Source: Cynocephalus volans (Eukaryota > Chordata > Mammalia > Dermoptera > Cynocephalidae). Taken from it: a stretch of 64,000 bases of DNA. Positions 15,527 to 26,339 of the stretch are shown here, piece after piece. Location: assembly GCF_027409185.1 (NCBI RefSeq), contig NC_084462.1, forward strand, positions 1,364,001-1,428,000, read 5' to 3'. The position numbers and the translations under genes are program-made. Every line of letters starts with the position of its first letter. The stretch's first letter is position 1. The notes below the pieces were generated by a model. The model ran no database searches. It saw only the letters and a program-made list of their open reading frames with translations, and was not told where the DNA came from.

Positions 15527-15920
15527 CGTATTAGTGTCCTAGGGCTGCCATACAAAGTACCACAAACTGGGTGGCTTAAAACAACAACAATTTCTTCTCT
15601 CACAGTTCTGGAGGCCAGAGGTATCAGCAGAGCCACACTTTCTCCAAAGACTCGAGCAGTCCTTTCTTATCTCTCCCAGCTTCTGGTGGTTGCCAGCAGT
15701 CCTGGGCGTTCCTTGGCTTGCAGATGCATCGCTCTGATCCCTACCTTTGTCATCACATGGCCTTCTCCCTGTTTGTCTCTCTTCTTATAAGGACATCAGT
15801 TATTGGGTTAGGGTCCACCCTAATCAGTGCAACCTCATTTTAATGTTATTACATCTGCAAAGACCTTATTTCCAAATAAAGTCACATTCACAGGTACCTG
15901 TGGTTAGGACTTGAACATAT
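15527..15920 (-). mobile_element. Solo LTR, MLT1-like (ERVL-MaLR), fossil
   Basis: Reverse-strand LTR with the MLT1A-type end TAGTGTCCTAGGGCTGCCAT and the phrases CACAAACTGGGTGGCTTAAA and AAGGACATCAGT. Solo, no internal region. Family age is around the placental radiation. Confidence 0.75.
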
Positions 15921-16021
15921 CTTTTTTTTTGGTGGGGGGGAAGCTGGCCAGTATGGGGACCTGAATCCTTGACCTTGGTGTTATAACACCGAGCTCTGAC
16001 CAAATGAGCTAACCCACCAGC
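15921..16021 (-). mobile_element. CYN SINE monomer between two LTRs
   Basis: T-run, then AGCTGGCCAGTATGGGGACC and body ending GAGCTAACCCACCAGCTT. It lies between the MLT1-like and MST-like LTRs. Confidence 0.75.
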
Positions 16022-16345
16022 TTTGGGTAATTTATAAACAAAAGAAATTTATTTCTCACAGTTCTGGAGGATGGGAAGTCCAATACCAAGGTGCCAACAT
16101 CTGAGGAGGGCCTTCTTACTGTGTCATCCCATGGCAGGTGGCAAGAGGGAAAAAGAGCATGCAAGAGAGGACAGAACAGGTCGAACTGGTTCTCTTATCA
16201 GGAATGCACTATTAATGGCATTAATCCATTCACGAGGGTTCTGCCCTCATGACCTAATCATCTCTTGAAGGTTCCACTTCTCAACACTGTTGTATTGGGG
16301 ATTAAGTTTCCAACAGATAAACTTTGGGGGATACATTCCAATCAC
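16022..16345 (-). mobile_element. LTR fragment, MST-like (ERVL-MaLR), fossil
   Basis: Phrases GGGTAATTTATAAACAAAAG and GGCATTAATCCATTCACGAG fit the reverse strand of MST LTRs. Solo, diverged. Confidence 0.7.
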
Positions 16346-16426
16346 ACTGTGAGTATTTCCCCACAACAAAAAACGAGTTTATTTATCAATTAAAAGACCT
16401 CAAACCTCTGGGTAGATGGGTTCAGC

Positions 16427-16480
16427 CATCTGCCATTTAACAAGCCCTTCAGGTGATTCTGACACATTCCCAGTTTAAGT
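16427..16480 (+). mobile_element. MER5A-like 3' fragment
   Basis: TTTAACAAGCCCTTCAGGTG ATTCTGACACATTCCCAG fits the second half of MER5A. It may belong to the truncated copy at 14910, parted by later insertions. Confidence 0.55.
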
Positions 16481-16539
16481 GTCTCTTCTGGAGAAAGATG
16501 TTCAATGCATAATGAGATCAGGACACTGTAATGAATATT

Positions 16540-16730
16540 AAATCTTCTCAGCCTAAGGCTCTGTTCATCTGTCCACAGTCTGTCTGTCTTTCTCAACACA
16601 AGCTTCTGTCTGTCTGTCCATCCTTCTCTCTGTCCATCAGTCTCAGCCCCGCGCTTTGTCTGTTTGTCTTTTGAGATCCCAGCTCTGTCTGCCTGTCTTT
16701 CTCTGCCCCTCTTGCCTATCATCTTTTCTT
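16540..16730. repeat. Degenerate (CTGT)n simple repeat
   Basis: Runs of CTGTCTGTCT with substitutions. No gene. Confidence 0.7.
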
Positions 16731-17173
16731 CTCCTGGTTCTTATTTCCAAGGAAGCAAAACTGCATGGCCCCGCATGAAAAACCCTGTGCCACGCAGAAT
16801 TGTCTTTTTGGGTTGGACACAAACACTCAGTCTATAGAAGACGGCCATGCACACTGTAGTGGGCAAACCCAACCACTCCTGTTTGGGGTCTGCTTGAAGA
16901 TGTCATGAGCCTCCCTGGACTTGGTCTGTCACCAAAAAGACATAGAGAAGGCAAAGTTAAATGACACACCAACAAGCCATATGTGTAGGAAGCAATCTAT
17001 GGATAAGGTGAAGGAAGACTGAGATTCTGTACTGTGACCATCATGAGAGATGCTAATCTCTGCTGTCAGGAGAAAACAAGAAGCTAAAATATGTCACTCA
17101 TAACACAATCCTGGGTCATACAGGACCTAGTACTGGCCCCTTCAAAGACTCCTGCAAAGAGAAGTTTTAGGAG
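16731..17173. other. Unassigned spacer
   Basis: No gene or named repeat recognised. Confidence 0.4.
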
Positions 17174-17258
17174 TGGGAGAGCGTGGTGCTGACAACACCA
17201 AGTCAAGGGTTAAGATCGCCTTACTGGTCATCTGTATTAAAAAAAAAAAAAAAAAAAA
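17174..17258 (+). mobile_element. CYN SINE, second-unit type, 5' part missing
   Basis: Body starts at GGGAGAGCGTGGTGCTGACA and ends in about 20 A. Flanked by GAAGTTTTAGGAG and GATGTTCTAGGAG, a diverged target duplication, so it may have inserted already truncated. Confidence 0.75.
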
Positions 17259-17634
17259 GAGATGTTCTAGGAGGAACTCATCTAGTTAAAACATAATTGT
17301 TAATTTTTAAAAAAAGGATTCAACATAGAGTTTCAAAACATATGATGGGGGAGAGGGAAGGAGAAAAGAAACAGGAAAAACAAATGGCAGAAAAAAAAAG
17401 TCATCAAAACACAGATACAATTTTAGAACAATCATATCACATATTCTAAAATCTTTATAAAGTAAGTGATCTTTGTGGAAGCAAATGGTCAAGAAAGGTC
17501 TGGTACAACAGGACATAAAATATCTGTCAAAACTTAGGTAAAATCCCTTCAATGGCCAGATGGCAAAACAAAAAAAAAAACTTAGGTTAAGCATTAACGA
17601 GTAAAATAAAACCACTAAACAAAGGAAAAGTGAT

Positions 17635-18125
17635 TAGGTTACCCATTGCTACTCAACAAACTACCCCGAAACTTAGTACCTTAGTACCACAATAGTTATT
17701 TATATTGCCTTTGAATTTGCAGTTTTGGCTGAGCCCAGCAAGGATGCCTCATCTCTGCTCCCTGAGGCTTTAGTAGGGGGGAAGTTCAACTAGACTGGAG
17801 AACCCACTTCCAAAATAGCTCATATGGCCAGCAAGCTGGTACCAGAAGGTGGCTCAAAGCTAAGCCAGGGCTATTGGCCAGAGCCTTGGCTCCTCTCTGC
17901 ATGGACCTCTCCCCAGGGCTTCTTGGGCTTCCTCATAGCATGGCACCTGGGCTCCACGCGACAGAAGGTGAAAATTGCCAGTCTCTTAAGGCTTAGGCTG
18001 TGAAACTTGCATGGTGTCACTTCTCTTTGTCAAAGCAGTCACAGAGCTCACCCAGATTCAATGGGAGGGGACTTACACCCTTGGCACCCCACCCAATGGG
18101 AAGAAGATCAGAGAAATTGCCACCA
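17635..18125 (-). mobile_element. LTR, MLT1-like (ERVL-MaLR), fossil
   Basis: Reverse-strand phrases AACAAACTACCCCGAAACTT and CATGGACCTCTCCCCAGGGC fit MLT1 LTRs. Solo and diverged. Confidence 0.65.
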
Positions 18126-18229
18126 TCTTTAATGTACATCAAAGGCCATGTTGGAACCAGAAAGAAAGAGATGATTGTTCTGAAGAGCTTTGGAGGACAA
18201 AATTGAGAAAGGGGAGCCAAACAAAATAA

Positions 18230-18378
18230 AAGCAAACTGAGTGGTGAAAATGTTCTGGAATTAGACAGTGGTGACGGTTGCTGCAACCTTGTGAATATAC
18301 TAAAAACCACTGAGTTGTACACATTAAAAGGGTGAATTTGATGGTATGTGAATTATATCTCAATTTTTTAAAAAGAAA
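18230..18378 (+). mobile_element. L1 3' end fragment (L1M type)
   Basis: AGACAGTGGTGACGGTTGCT and GAGTTGTACACATTAAAAGG are typical of old L1 3'UTRs, ending in an A-rich tail. Heavily 5' truncated. Confidence 0.7.
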
Positions 18379-18694
18379 CAAAAGCAAACAAACTTAGAAA
18401 GGAAAAGAAAAAAGATTTAAAAAGAAAGGAGTGGAGATAAAATTGTAGATACGAGTACAGACATAAGTGATCAAAAACGGGCAAAATTGGTGACCCTGAT
18501 GTAAAGAATGGAAATAATGGAAGACAAAAAATTAATATATAGTTCAAAACAACTTCCATACTTGGCATTATTTCTAACTAGAAAATGTAATAATGTTCCA
18601 ATTATAAAAAAGCTAGAAATATTTGGTAAAATATAACAAATGTTCTCTTAGAAATGTTTGTATATATCTTCTAATAATTTCCCTTATGTAATAC
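18379..18694. other. A/T-rich spacer
   Basis: A-rich sequence that may continue old L1. No gene. Confidence 0.4.
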
Positions 18695-18786
18695 TTTTTT
18701 TTAAAAAAGATGACGGGTAAGGGGATCCCAACCCTTGGCTTGGTGTTGTCAGCACCACGCTCAGCCAGTGAGCCCCGGGCCGGCCC
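18695..18786 (-). mobile_element. CYN SINE monomer, young type
   Basis: T-run, AAGATGACGGGTAAGGGGAT, ending GGGCCGGCCC. Flanks CCCTTATGTAATAC and CCCTTATAATACC form a target duplication. Confidence 0.85.
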
Positions 18787-19350
18787 TTATAATACCTTTT
18801 AACAAGGCTTGTTTTTCTCCTTTTGGGTTACGATTTGCTCCTTGCTATAAGCAACACTGAAGTTGGTCAGTAATATTTTTTCCTTTCCTTTCCTTCCCAC
18901 AATCTAATTTAAAGTAATAATGTCCACCTTTAAGGCAGTGAGCTTGTTCTGCTTTCCATATACTCCCTCTATTCTCTCACTTAAAAAAAAATTCTCTAAT
19001 TTTTAATAGTTGCGTTGCATCTATATTGTCAGGGCCTATAATAATTGCATACTATTCTGTCACCCTTATTTCCATCATTGGGACTTTGTTATACAAGTAA
19101 ATGTATCAGATGCTCACACAAGGCTTATGCTACACTTTCTCCAATCATTCCCTGGTTGTCTGAAGTGTGTTCTTTATTAAGTTACTCTTTGAAATAGTCC
19201 CTAATTTTTGCAAATTCTTAACAGTTTTTATGGACTTTTAAACAATTAGGTCACTTGTTGAATATAAAATCTGTGGCTCACATTTTTTTCCCTTCAAAGA
19301 ATATTGAATATGCTACTCATTATCCTTTGGTTTAAAGTGTGATATTAAAA
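18787..19350. other. Unassigned AT-rich spacer
   Basis: T-rich, probably decayed L1 in reverse, but I cannot place it. No gene. Confidence 0.35.
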
Positions 19351-19499
19351 GGGCCAGCCCGTGGCTCACTCGGGAGAGTGCGGTGCTGATAACACCAAGG
19401 CCACGGGTTCGGATCCTATATAGGGATGGCCGGTTCGCTCACTGGGAGAGTGTGGTGCTGACAACACCAAGTCAGGGGTTGAGATCCCCTTACCGGTCA

Positions 19500-19531
<32 letters not shown>
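19351..19531 (+). mobile_element. CYN SINE dimer
   Basis: Full dimer with the TCCTATATAGGGATGG junction and about 26 A. Target duplication AGTGTGATATTAAAA / AGTGTGGTATTAAAA with one mismatch. Confidence 0.9.
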
Positions 19532-19534
<3 letters not shown>

Positions 19535-19680
19535 GTGTGGTATTAAAAATTCTAATACCAACTTTTTTTTTTTTTTAACAAATAAGTGACTTGATCTTTC
19601 AGCTTAGGTGCCCAAAAGGCAACTCCTTCTCCTCCTCTTCTTCTTCTTTAAAATCTGTTGGTTTTATTAGAATATATCTT

Positions 19681-19773
19681 TTTTTTTTTTTAAAGATGAC
19701 CTGTAAGGGGATCTGAACCCTTGACTTGGTGTTGTCAGCACTGCGCTCTCCCAAGTGAGCCACGGGCCGGCCC
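19681..19773 (-). mobile_element. CYN SINE monomer, young type
   Basis: Flanked by the duplication AGAATATATCTT. Body AAGATGACCTGTAAGGGGAT to GGGCCGGCCC. Confidence 0.9.
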
Positions 19774-19903
19774 AGAATATATCTTAGTGTTAGCCTTTCT
19801 TGGTCAATTTTTCCAGGAACATAAGGCCTTTTCAGTATCTAAGCTCAAGTCTCTTTCATTTCAGTGAAATTTTATTGAATTCTTGTTTTTGGTATATGAG
19901 AGC

Positions 19904-19965
19904 TATGGAAAAATGGAATTAAAGAAAATATACATCTTTCCATGAACTTTTTGAAGACCCCTCCT
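19904..19965 (+). mobile_element. Mariner-type MITE, 5' end decayed
   Basis: GGAAAAATGGAATTAAA, then CATGAACTTTTTGAAG. Same palindromic element as 23812-23892 and 62318-62413. Confidence 0.65.
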
Positions 19966-20230
19966 ATTTTTTGTCTCCTATTTTTCATCTTCAGGGACTC
20001 CTAATGTACATATGAAGGATCTTTGCCTATTTTCCATATTTAACACTTTAAATAGTCATTTAATTTTAAAGGACACTAATAAACAGCCAGATGAAGAGAT
20101 ATATAGGGAGGTCTGGAAGGTTCCGAGCATAGGAGCTTCTGTCCCCATGGAGACGGGGTGTGCCACCTTCCCAGCACCTGGATGAGTTCAACTGTCCTGA
20201 AGCTCCTGTAGCCCATCTTCTTAGGTCTTT

Positions 20231-20401
20231 TTTTTTTTTTCTTTTTAAAGTTGACCAGTAAGGGGATCTTAACCGTTCACCTGGTGTTGTCAGCACCACG
20301 CTCTGCCAAGTGAGCTAACCGGCCATCCCTATATAGGATCCGAACCCGCGGCCTTGGTGTTATCAGCACTGCACTCTCCCGAGTGAGCCACGGGCTGGCC
20401 C
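20231..20401 (-). mobile_element. CYN SINE dimer
   Basis: T-run to GGGCTGGCCC, with the CCATCCCTATATAGGATCC junction. Flanked by CTTAGGTCTTTTT on both sides. Confidence 0.9.
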
Positions 20402-20534
20402 AACTCTTAGGTCTTTTTATGGAGACTTCATTACATAGGTATGATTTTAGCACGGACAACCATGTAGAAATGTGATTAAACAAAAAGGGTGTGATCTAAT
20501 ACTAATAGACTGGGTGGGGAAATCCAGCAAGGCC

Positions 20535-20945
20535 TGTGCATTAGTCAGTTTCTGTTCCTTATAACAAAATACCTGGAACTGGGTGATTTATAAAGAAAAC
20601 AAAATTTATTGCTTACAGTGTCTGAGGCTGGGAAGTCCAAACTCCATCTGGTGATGGTGACAGTGACCCAGGGATCTCACATTGCAAGATGGTGGAAGCA
20701 GAGAGAGCAGGAAGAGAGAGACAGACTACCCTCTCTTTTCCTTTAAAGCCCTCAGAACCACGCCCCTGACCACCATTTTTAATCCATTCACTACTGCATG
20801 GTTGGTCAGTTCTACAATCTAATCACCTCTTCAAGACTCCACCTTTCAATTATCATAATAGGATTTCCCACCCTCTTAACAGTCACAGTGAGAGCCAAGT
20901 TTCCAATAAATAAAACTTGGGGGACACAATTCAAGCTTCAGTGAA
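20535..20945 (-). mobile_element. LTR, MST/MLT1-like (ERVL-MaLR), fossil
   Basis: Reverse-strand phrases ATAACAAAATACCTGGAACT, GGGTGATTTATAAAGAAAAC and GGGGGACACAATTCAAGC. Solo. Confidence 0.7.
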
Positions 20946-21400
20946 TTTAGCGGGGACATAATTCAATTCACTACAGCCTGTCTGTGCAGATTATTCTGGG
21001 TCTGTCTATGAAGACTTCCTTCCTCCTGGGTGTGGGGCAGAACTCTTTCTGGAATGGGGGTCTTATGACCTACAATCAGACAATGTAGATCAGAGATCTT
21101 TATAGCCTGCTCTGAGACAGGAATTCCGGGGAAAGATTAGGGTGTATTCTTAGTCTTTATGGCTTTGGGGAAAAAGGGGTTCTGGTTTCTATGACCCGCC
21201 TTGGGGAAGAGAGATTCTAGTTTCTATGACTCAACTCAGGGAGAAAAAGGAGCAGGTGAAAGGAGGGCGGAGAAGGCCAGAGAGAGAGTCTTTTTCTGAG
21301 GCCTGCTCCTGACGCCTAAGGCGCCATAGCATTATCACAAAAGAACAAGGGCTACAGGAGTTATGGGCCAGGAACCATGGATGAAAACCAATACATAAGA
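20946..21400. other. Unassigned spacer
   Basis: No gene. Contains a short internal repeat of the phrase GTTTCTATGAC (near 21187 and 21220). Confidence 0.4.
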
Positions 21401-21486
21401 AGCTGGCCAGGTAGCTTAACTAGAGCGTGGTACTGATAACACCAAAATCAAGGGTTCAGCTCCCCTCACCAGCCAGCCACCCAAGA
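21401..21486 (+). mobile_element. CYN SINE monomer
   Basis: AGCTGGCCAGGTAGCTTAAC head, ending CCAGCCAGCCACC, followed by a C-rich, A-poor tail. Confidence 0.75.
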
Positions 21487-21504
21487 GCAACCACCCCCCC
21501 CAAA

Positions 21505-21715
21505 CCCCCAATGTATATACCATAATAACACAACCATCTTCACCATTTCTAAGTGTACAGTTCAGTAGTATTAAGTATATTTACACTGTTGTGCAACCAA
21601 CCTCCAGAACTTTTTCATCTTGCAAAACTGAAACTCTGTACTCATTAAACTGCAGCTCCCCCATTTCCTTCTCCTCCCAGCCCCAGGCCAGTTTCGTCAA
21701 CACTATTTGTTGAAA
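21505..21715. mobile_element. L1 fragment (L1M type)
   Basis: Phrases AAGTGTACAGTTCAGTAGTA, TTGTGCAACCAACCTCCAGA and ACTGAAACTCTGTACTCATT recur in old L1 3' regions. Orientation not settled. Confidence 0.55.
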
Positions 21716-22475
21716 AGATTGCGGTGAGCTCTTGTAATGTCTGATGAGATTTTGTGCATGGACAGAAAAATTCACAACTATTTGTTTTTTTCGGTTAATG
21801 ATCAATTAACTTATAAACGATTAGCTTTTCTCTAAACATTCACTGACTGTTTCCACAGCTAAAAATAGCAAGCTGTGATTTTCACAATTTTAGACTTTCC
21901 CAAACATCTGAGCATTGATTGCAAATTTAGTCAATGAACTTTTTACAAGTCTGGTATCTCAGATTCCCTTAAATGCCTTGATTAGAAGAAAAACAGTAAT
22001 ACAATGTCAAGCATGTATTTTGCACATCTGACATACCAGATTCTCACAAACACTTTAAATATCTTCAAGGACAGTCTGAAAAGTCCACAAAAAATGATTG
22101 CATTGTGTAACGTTGAATATACTAATTATCCTGATTTGAGCATCACACATTGCACACAGGTATTGATATTCAGTACTGTACCTCACAGATGATGTACAAT
22201 CACCTATGTTTCAATAAATAGTAATAAAAGGACAGTCAAATAGGATTATAGTGGTTATCAAATTGATCCATTAAACTGGTGGCAAAAGTGCCAATGTTGT
22301 GGATAAATATGGTTTCCTTAATTTCTCCATTCTGTTCACGATTTTGATTCAACAATGCTGATACCTGTGATTTTTCTTACCTATCAGAGAGTTAGGCTCC
22401 TCCTACCAACCGAGGAGGTTGAGTTAACAGTTTGATAGTTGAAGATCAGGCCTGGAACAGGAGCCATGAGGTCCT
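21716..22475. other. Unassigned spacer
   Basis: AT-rich, with no gene and no family I can name. Confidence 0.35.
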
Positions 22476-22810
22476 GTTATGGATGTTGTGTCCCCCCTGA
22501 GTTCATACATTGAAATCCTAGCCCTCAGTGTGATGGTATTAGGGCCTCTGGAAGGTGACTGGGTCATGAGGGTGGAGCCCTCATGAATGGGGTTAGTGTG
22601 CTTATATAAGAGGCCTGAGAGAGCTGCTTTATCCCTTCCACCAAGTGAAAACACAGCAAGAAGATGGCCACCTATGAACCAGGTAGCAGGCCCTCAGCAG
22701 ACACTGAATCTACCAGTGTCTTGATCTTGGACTTCCCAGCCTCCACAACTGTAGGAAATAAATGTTTGTTCCTTAAGCCACCTAGTCTATGGTATTTTCG
22801 TTATAACAGA
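22476..22810 (+). mobile_element. Solo LTR, MaLR type (MST/MLT1), fossil
   Basis: Starts TGTTATGGATGTTGTGTCCC, holds GGTCATGAGGGTGGAGCCCT and CTTGGACTTCCCAGCCTCC, and ends near GTTATAACAGA. Solo, no internal part. Confidence 0.75.
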
Positions 22811-22961
22811 CAGGCCCCTTCTAAGTCAATTTTCTTCAAACCTAAGTTCCAGGACAAAGCCCCTGTTACACTTACATTTTGTCATAACCACAGGAATTGG
22901 GAAACTGATTCTAATGATCCTGATTTATTTCCCACTGCTACCTGCTCAGAGTGTTACATCA

Positions 22962-23046
22962 TTTTTTTTTTTTTTTTTTTGAAACTGAACCTGTGGCCTT
23001 GGCGTTATTAGCACCACACTCTGCCAAGTGATCCACGGGCCGGCCC
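22962..23046 (-). mobile_element. CYN SINE, first-unit monomer
   Basis: T-run, then the first-unit body (TGTGGCCTTGGCGTTATTAG) to GGGCCGGCCC. Flanks AGTGTTACATC / AGTGTTACACATC. It lacks the second unit found in dimers. Confidence 0.8.
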
Positions 23047-23811
23047 AAGTGTTACACATCTTTATAGCACAGCTGAAAAACTTGTTCTGAGTCATAGCAT
23101 TTTAATAGGTTTTGATAAGGGATTATTTAGCAGCTGCTTGTTCTCGTACCTTCTCTGTGAAATGTGGGGGGGGACATTTTCTCTTTATCACACACCCAGG
23201 GAGAGCCCATCCTTCCTCTGCTTATTCTGGTGAGGCTTTGCTGTTGTCTCCTTGACATGAAGCTCACCCTCCAGCTCTGTGACCCCCTTGACAGCTGGCA
23301 TCAGTGGCAGAGAAGTCCTAGCAGGAGACTGGCAGCAGGAGGAGTGGTGCTGGGACTTCTTGCCAACTTTCTGCTCCAGCACTCATCTTGCCAGCAGCCA
23401 CGGCTGCAAAGGCTCCAGCTTCTGTTTACTTTCAGCAGCCAGCAGCAGCCAGCCACGCAGCCTTGGCAGGGAGACTTCCAGCCCCACCAGAAGTACAAGC
23501 CTCTTGGAGGTCAGAGCACCCACTTCCTGGAGCCCCTTCCCCAGAGGTCTGTTTCGTTTGTATTTGCTGCCATTTTTCCATAACAAAAGTTAAAAAAAAA
23601 AAAAAAAAGTAATTAACACTGAAGACATAATTTCCAAACCAGTTGAGGAAAAGAAAGAAAATAAGGAATACTCCATCAATCCAACACAGGGAAGGAAAGG
23701 AGGAAAAATAAGCATAAATGGAACAGGACAAATAGAAATTACAAAATAAAGTGGTAGAAGAATGTACATATGTTGTAGATATATCAGTAAGAATAATAAT
23801 AATAGATAATA
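23047..23811. other. Unassigned stretch with a 139-codon open frame
   Basis: The frame at 23164-23583 (plus) matches no family I know, its start and composition are unremarkable, and an A-run follows at 23592-23608. It may be a decayed retrocopy or chance. Confidence 0.3.
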
Positions 23812-23892
23812 GAAGGGTACTTCATAAAGTTTGTGGAAAAATAAAATTAAAAGATTATACAAATCTTTCCATAAACTTTTTGAAGTACCCTC
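23812..23892 (+). mobile_element. Palindromic mariner-type MITE
   Basis: About 80 bp. Ends GGGTACTTCATAAAGTTTGT and the inverted AACTTTTTGAAGTACCC, with TA on each side (TAGAAGGG ... CCCTCCTA). TA target and terminal repeats fit mariner; the end recalls Hsmar2. Confidence 0.75.
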
Positions 23893-23894
23893 CT

Positions 23895-24038
23895 ATTTAT
23901 TAGATACTTACTGTGCATCAAGGACTATACTAGGCCTTTATAAAATATATCTCATTAAATTCTCACAAGATCCTTAAGAGATAAAGTACCATTATATCTC
24001 CACTTTACAGATTAGGTGATTGAGGCACACATGGTTGT
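23895..24038 (+). mobile_element. MIR SINE
   Basis: TGCATCAAGGACTATACTAG and CTCCACTTTACAGATTAGGT match the MIR core, next to the MITE. Confidence 0.65.
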
Positions 24039-24040
24039 AT

Positions 24041-24092
24041 TATCTTTTAATTCTTTTTTTTCCACAAACTTTTTCAAGTATCCTCATATAGT
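24041..24092 (-). mobile_element. Half of a mariner-type MITE
   Basis: Reverse complement of one half: TCTTTTAATTC, then CCACAAACTTTTTCAAGTAT and CCTCATA. Confidence 0.6.
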
Positions 24093-24414
24093 TCACACCT
24101 TGCCGCTATAATTAAAAGATATGATTCAATAAAGCTTTTCAAAAAATAGAAGACTTGAATCTCTGTTTTGAATGGATACAGAGGGGAGATTGATACCAAA
24201 CCACCAATATCAATCTGTATCCTATTGAAGACCAGAGACTAGAAAGATAACAAAGTCTCCTCTTGGTATCCAAGGCAAAATGTTTTGAGTCTTTTACTAG
24301 GAAAAACTAAAACCAGTGTGGCCTCAGATTTTACACAATAAGGACTACTCAAGAAGACAGAGCAATGCTTGTCCTGACTACAAAGAAATAGTGTGATCCT
24401 AAAATTACACACCC

Positions 24415-24475
24415 ACAAGGTCAAGGGTTTGGATCTCTGTGCTGGCCATCTTCTCCACCGCCCCCCCCAAAAAAA
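24415..24475 (+). mobile_element. CYN SINE 3' half
   Basis: AAGGTCAAGGGTTTGGATCT to GCTGGCCATC, with an A-rich tail. No clear target duplication. Confidence 0.6.
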
Positions 24476-25249
24476 GATAAAATAAAATAAAATTTCATAC
24501 CCAGTCTATAAACTACATAATAAAAATAAACAATATTTTTGAGCATCTCAGAATGTGGGAATACAGCTCCCATGTGCCTTCCCTAAAGGTATTAGCAGAG
24601 ATGAATGAAAATATTACATCAAAAAAATAGAGGAGTAAAGAGATAACAAAAGACTTTTTTTGAAGGTTCTAATGTCTTTTTATTGATTGGAACTGTGCAC
24701 AGTTCTAATCCTTTCATCATACATGTAATTTACAGTAACATTCAAATATTTAATACTAAAACAACTTCCTGACAAATTCTAATATTGAACATAGAATATT
24801 GTCTACTAACAATAAAAACAAAATCACTGAGTTTATCTTAGAAAATTTAAATTCAGTTCATTATTTCACAATTTGGAAATTGTTGCCTAACCCAACTTTA
24901 AGATGACTTTCTCACTGTTGAAGTTTGCTCTGTCAATGTGTGATTCAGGACTTCCTCTTGTCTTAACCCATTCCTGCAAATGACACACCTTGGAGATGGG
25001 ACCTTGCAATTGTCCTGGTACTGTGCCCCAGTCAGTGTTCTGGACCCAGCCTACGATTCCACCTTTTTACCCTGCGCCTGAGTGTACTTTGAGAAAAAGA
25101 CCTCTTGCACCTTTCCCAAAATTTCACAATCCACTGATATCAAGGTGTCCCCTCCTGCCATGCTCAAACCCACGGTACGCCAGGACCACAGGGGTGACCA
25201 AAACACCAACGGCCGAGAGGAGACTTCTAATTTAAAAATGGTTGCGGGA
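24476..25249. other. Unassigned AT-rich spacer
   Basis: No gene. Parts may be decayed L1. Confidence 0.35.
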
Positions 25250-25363
25250 GGGCTGGCCGTTTAGCTCAGTCGTTAAGAGGATAGTGTTGGTGACACCAAG
25301 ACCAAGGGTTCAGAACTCCTTACCGGCCAGCCACAAAAAAAAAAAAAGAAAAGAAAAAAGAAA
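25250..25363 (+). mobile_element. CYN SINE monomer
   Basis: GGCTGGCCGTTTAGCTCAGT head, body ending CCGGCCAGCCAC, A-rich tail. Flanks AAAAATGGTTG and AAAAGGTTG. Confidence 0.8.
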
Positions 25364-25449
25364 AGGTTGTGGGGTGGGGAGGGGAAGAGACATTTCTGTT
25401 CACTTTACACCACAAAACACCTCAAACATCAAAAAGAACACATTTTAGC

Positions 25450-26200
25450 CTCGATTTTTTTTCCCACTGAATGCTGTATCTTGGAGCTCTTTTCATGTGA
25501 ATATCTAGAGAGTGCCTCATTCTTTTAGCTGCATACTGTTGCTTTGGCTAGACGTACCATGACTTAACACACCTATTTCTTTTTGATGGCTACTTGAGCC
25601 ACTTCCACTCCCTTGCCCTATCAAGGAATGCTACAATGAATAATCTTGTAAACACTTCATTTTGTATATTTGTATATGTGTAGATAAACTGTAAGGTAAA
25701 TCCCCCAAAATAGGATGGCTGGGACAAAGGATAAACACATATAAAATATTATATTACGGATATTGCCAAATCACTTTCTAAAAGGGTCATGTCAGTTTGT
25801 ACTCTTACCTGCAACCCATAAATTTCTTTTCCACCACAGAGTATATTATCAGATTTTGGGATTTTTACCTATCTGCTACAGGGAAAATAGTATTGAAGTA
25901 TGTGGTCTTAGTTTGCATTTCTCTTTCTATAAATGAAGTTTCATAGATTTACAAGATATTTAAATTTCCTTCTCAGGGAACTATATATTTCCTTTGCTTA
26001 TATTTTTATTGGATTATTGGTCTTTCTCAAAATTATTTCTATAATGCTTTATAAAATAGAAATTGGCCCTTTGAATATGAGTGACAAACATTTTCCCCCA
26101 TTTGTCATTTGCCTTTTGAGTTTGCTTAAGGTGGTTCATTTGTTGTGCAAAAGGTTTTTCTTTAAAAAATAATATTTGTCTTAACTTTGAAGCAATCACA
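25450..26200 (-). mobile_element. L1 fragment (L1M type), reverse
   Basis: T-rich. Phrases GATATTGCCAAATCACTTTC, TTTGCATTTCTCTTTCTATA and CCATTTGTCATTTGCCTTTT fit the reverse strand of old L1 3' ends. Confidence 0.7.
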
Positions 26201-26218
26201 AACTCCTTTTTAAAAATG

Positions 26219-26329
26219 GGGGCTGACTAGTTAGCTCAGTTGGTTAGATCTCAGCCTTGTAATACCAAGGTCATGGGTTTGGATCCCTGTACCAGCCAGC
26301 TGCAAAAATAATAATTAATAAATAAATAA
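26219..26329 (+). mobile_element. CYN SINE monomer, old
   Basis: GGGGCTGACTAGTTAGCTCA head, ending CCAGCCAGCTGC, with an AATA-rich tail. Confidence 0.75.
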
Positions 26330-26339
26330 TGGAAATACA

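Noticed and set aside
23164-23583. 139-codon open frame followed by an A-run
   Set aside because: Considered as a retrocopied gene, but no parent protein or AATAAA is recognised.
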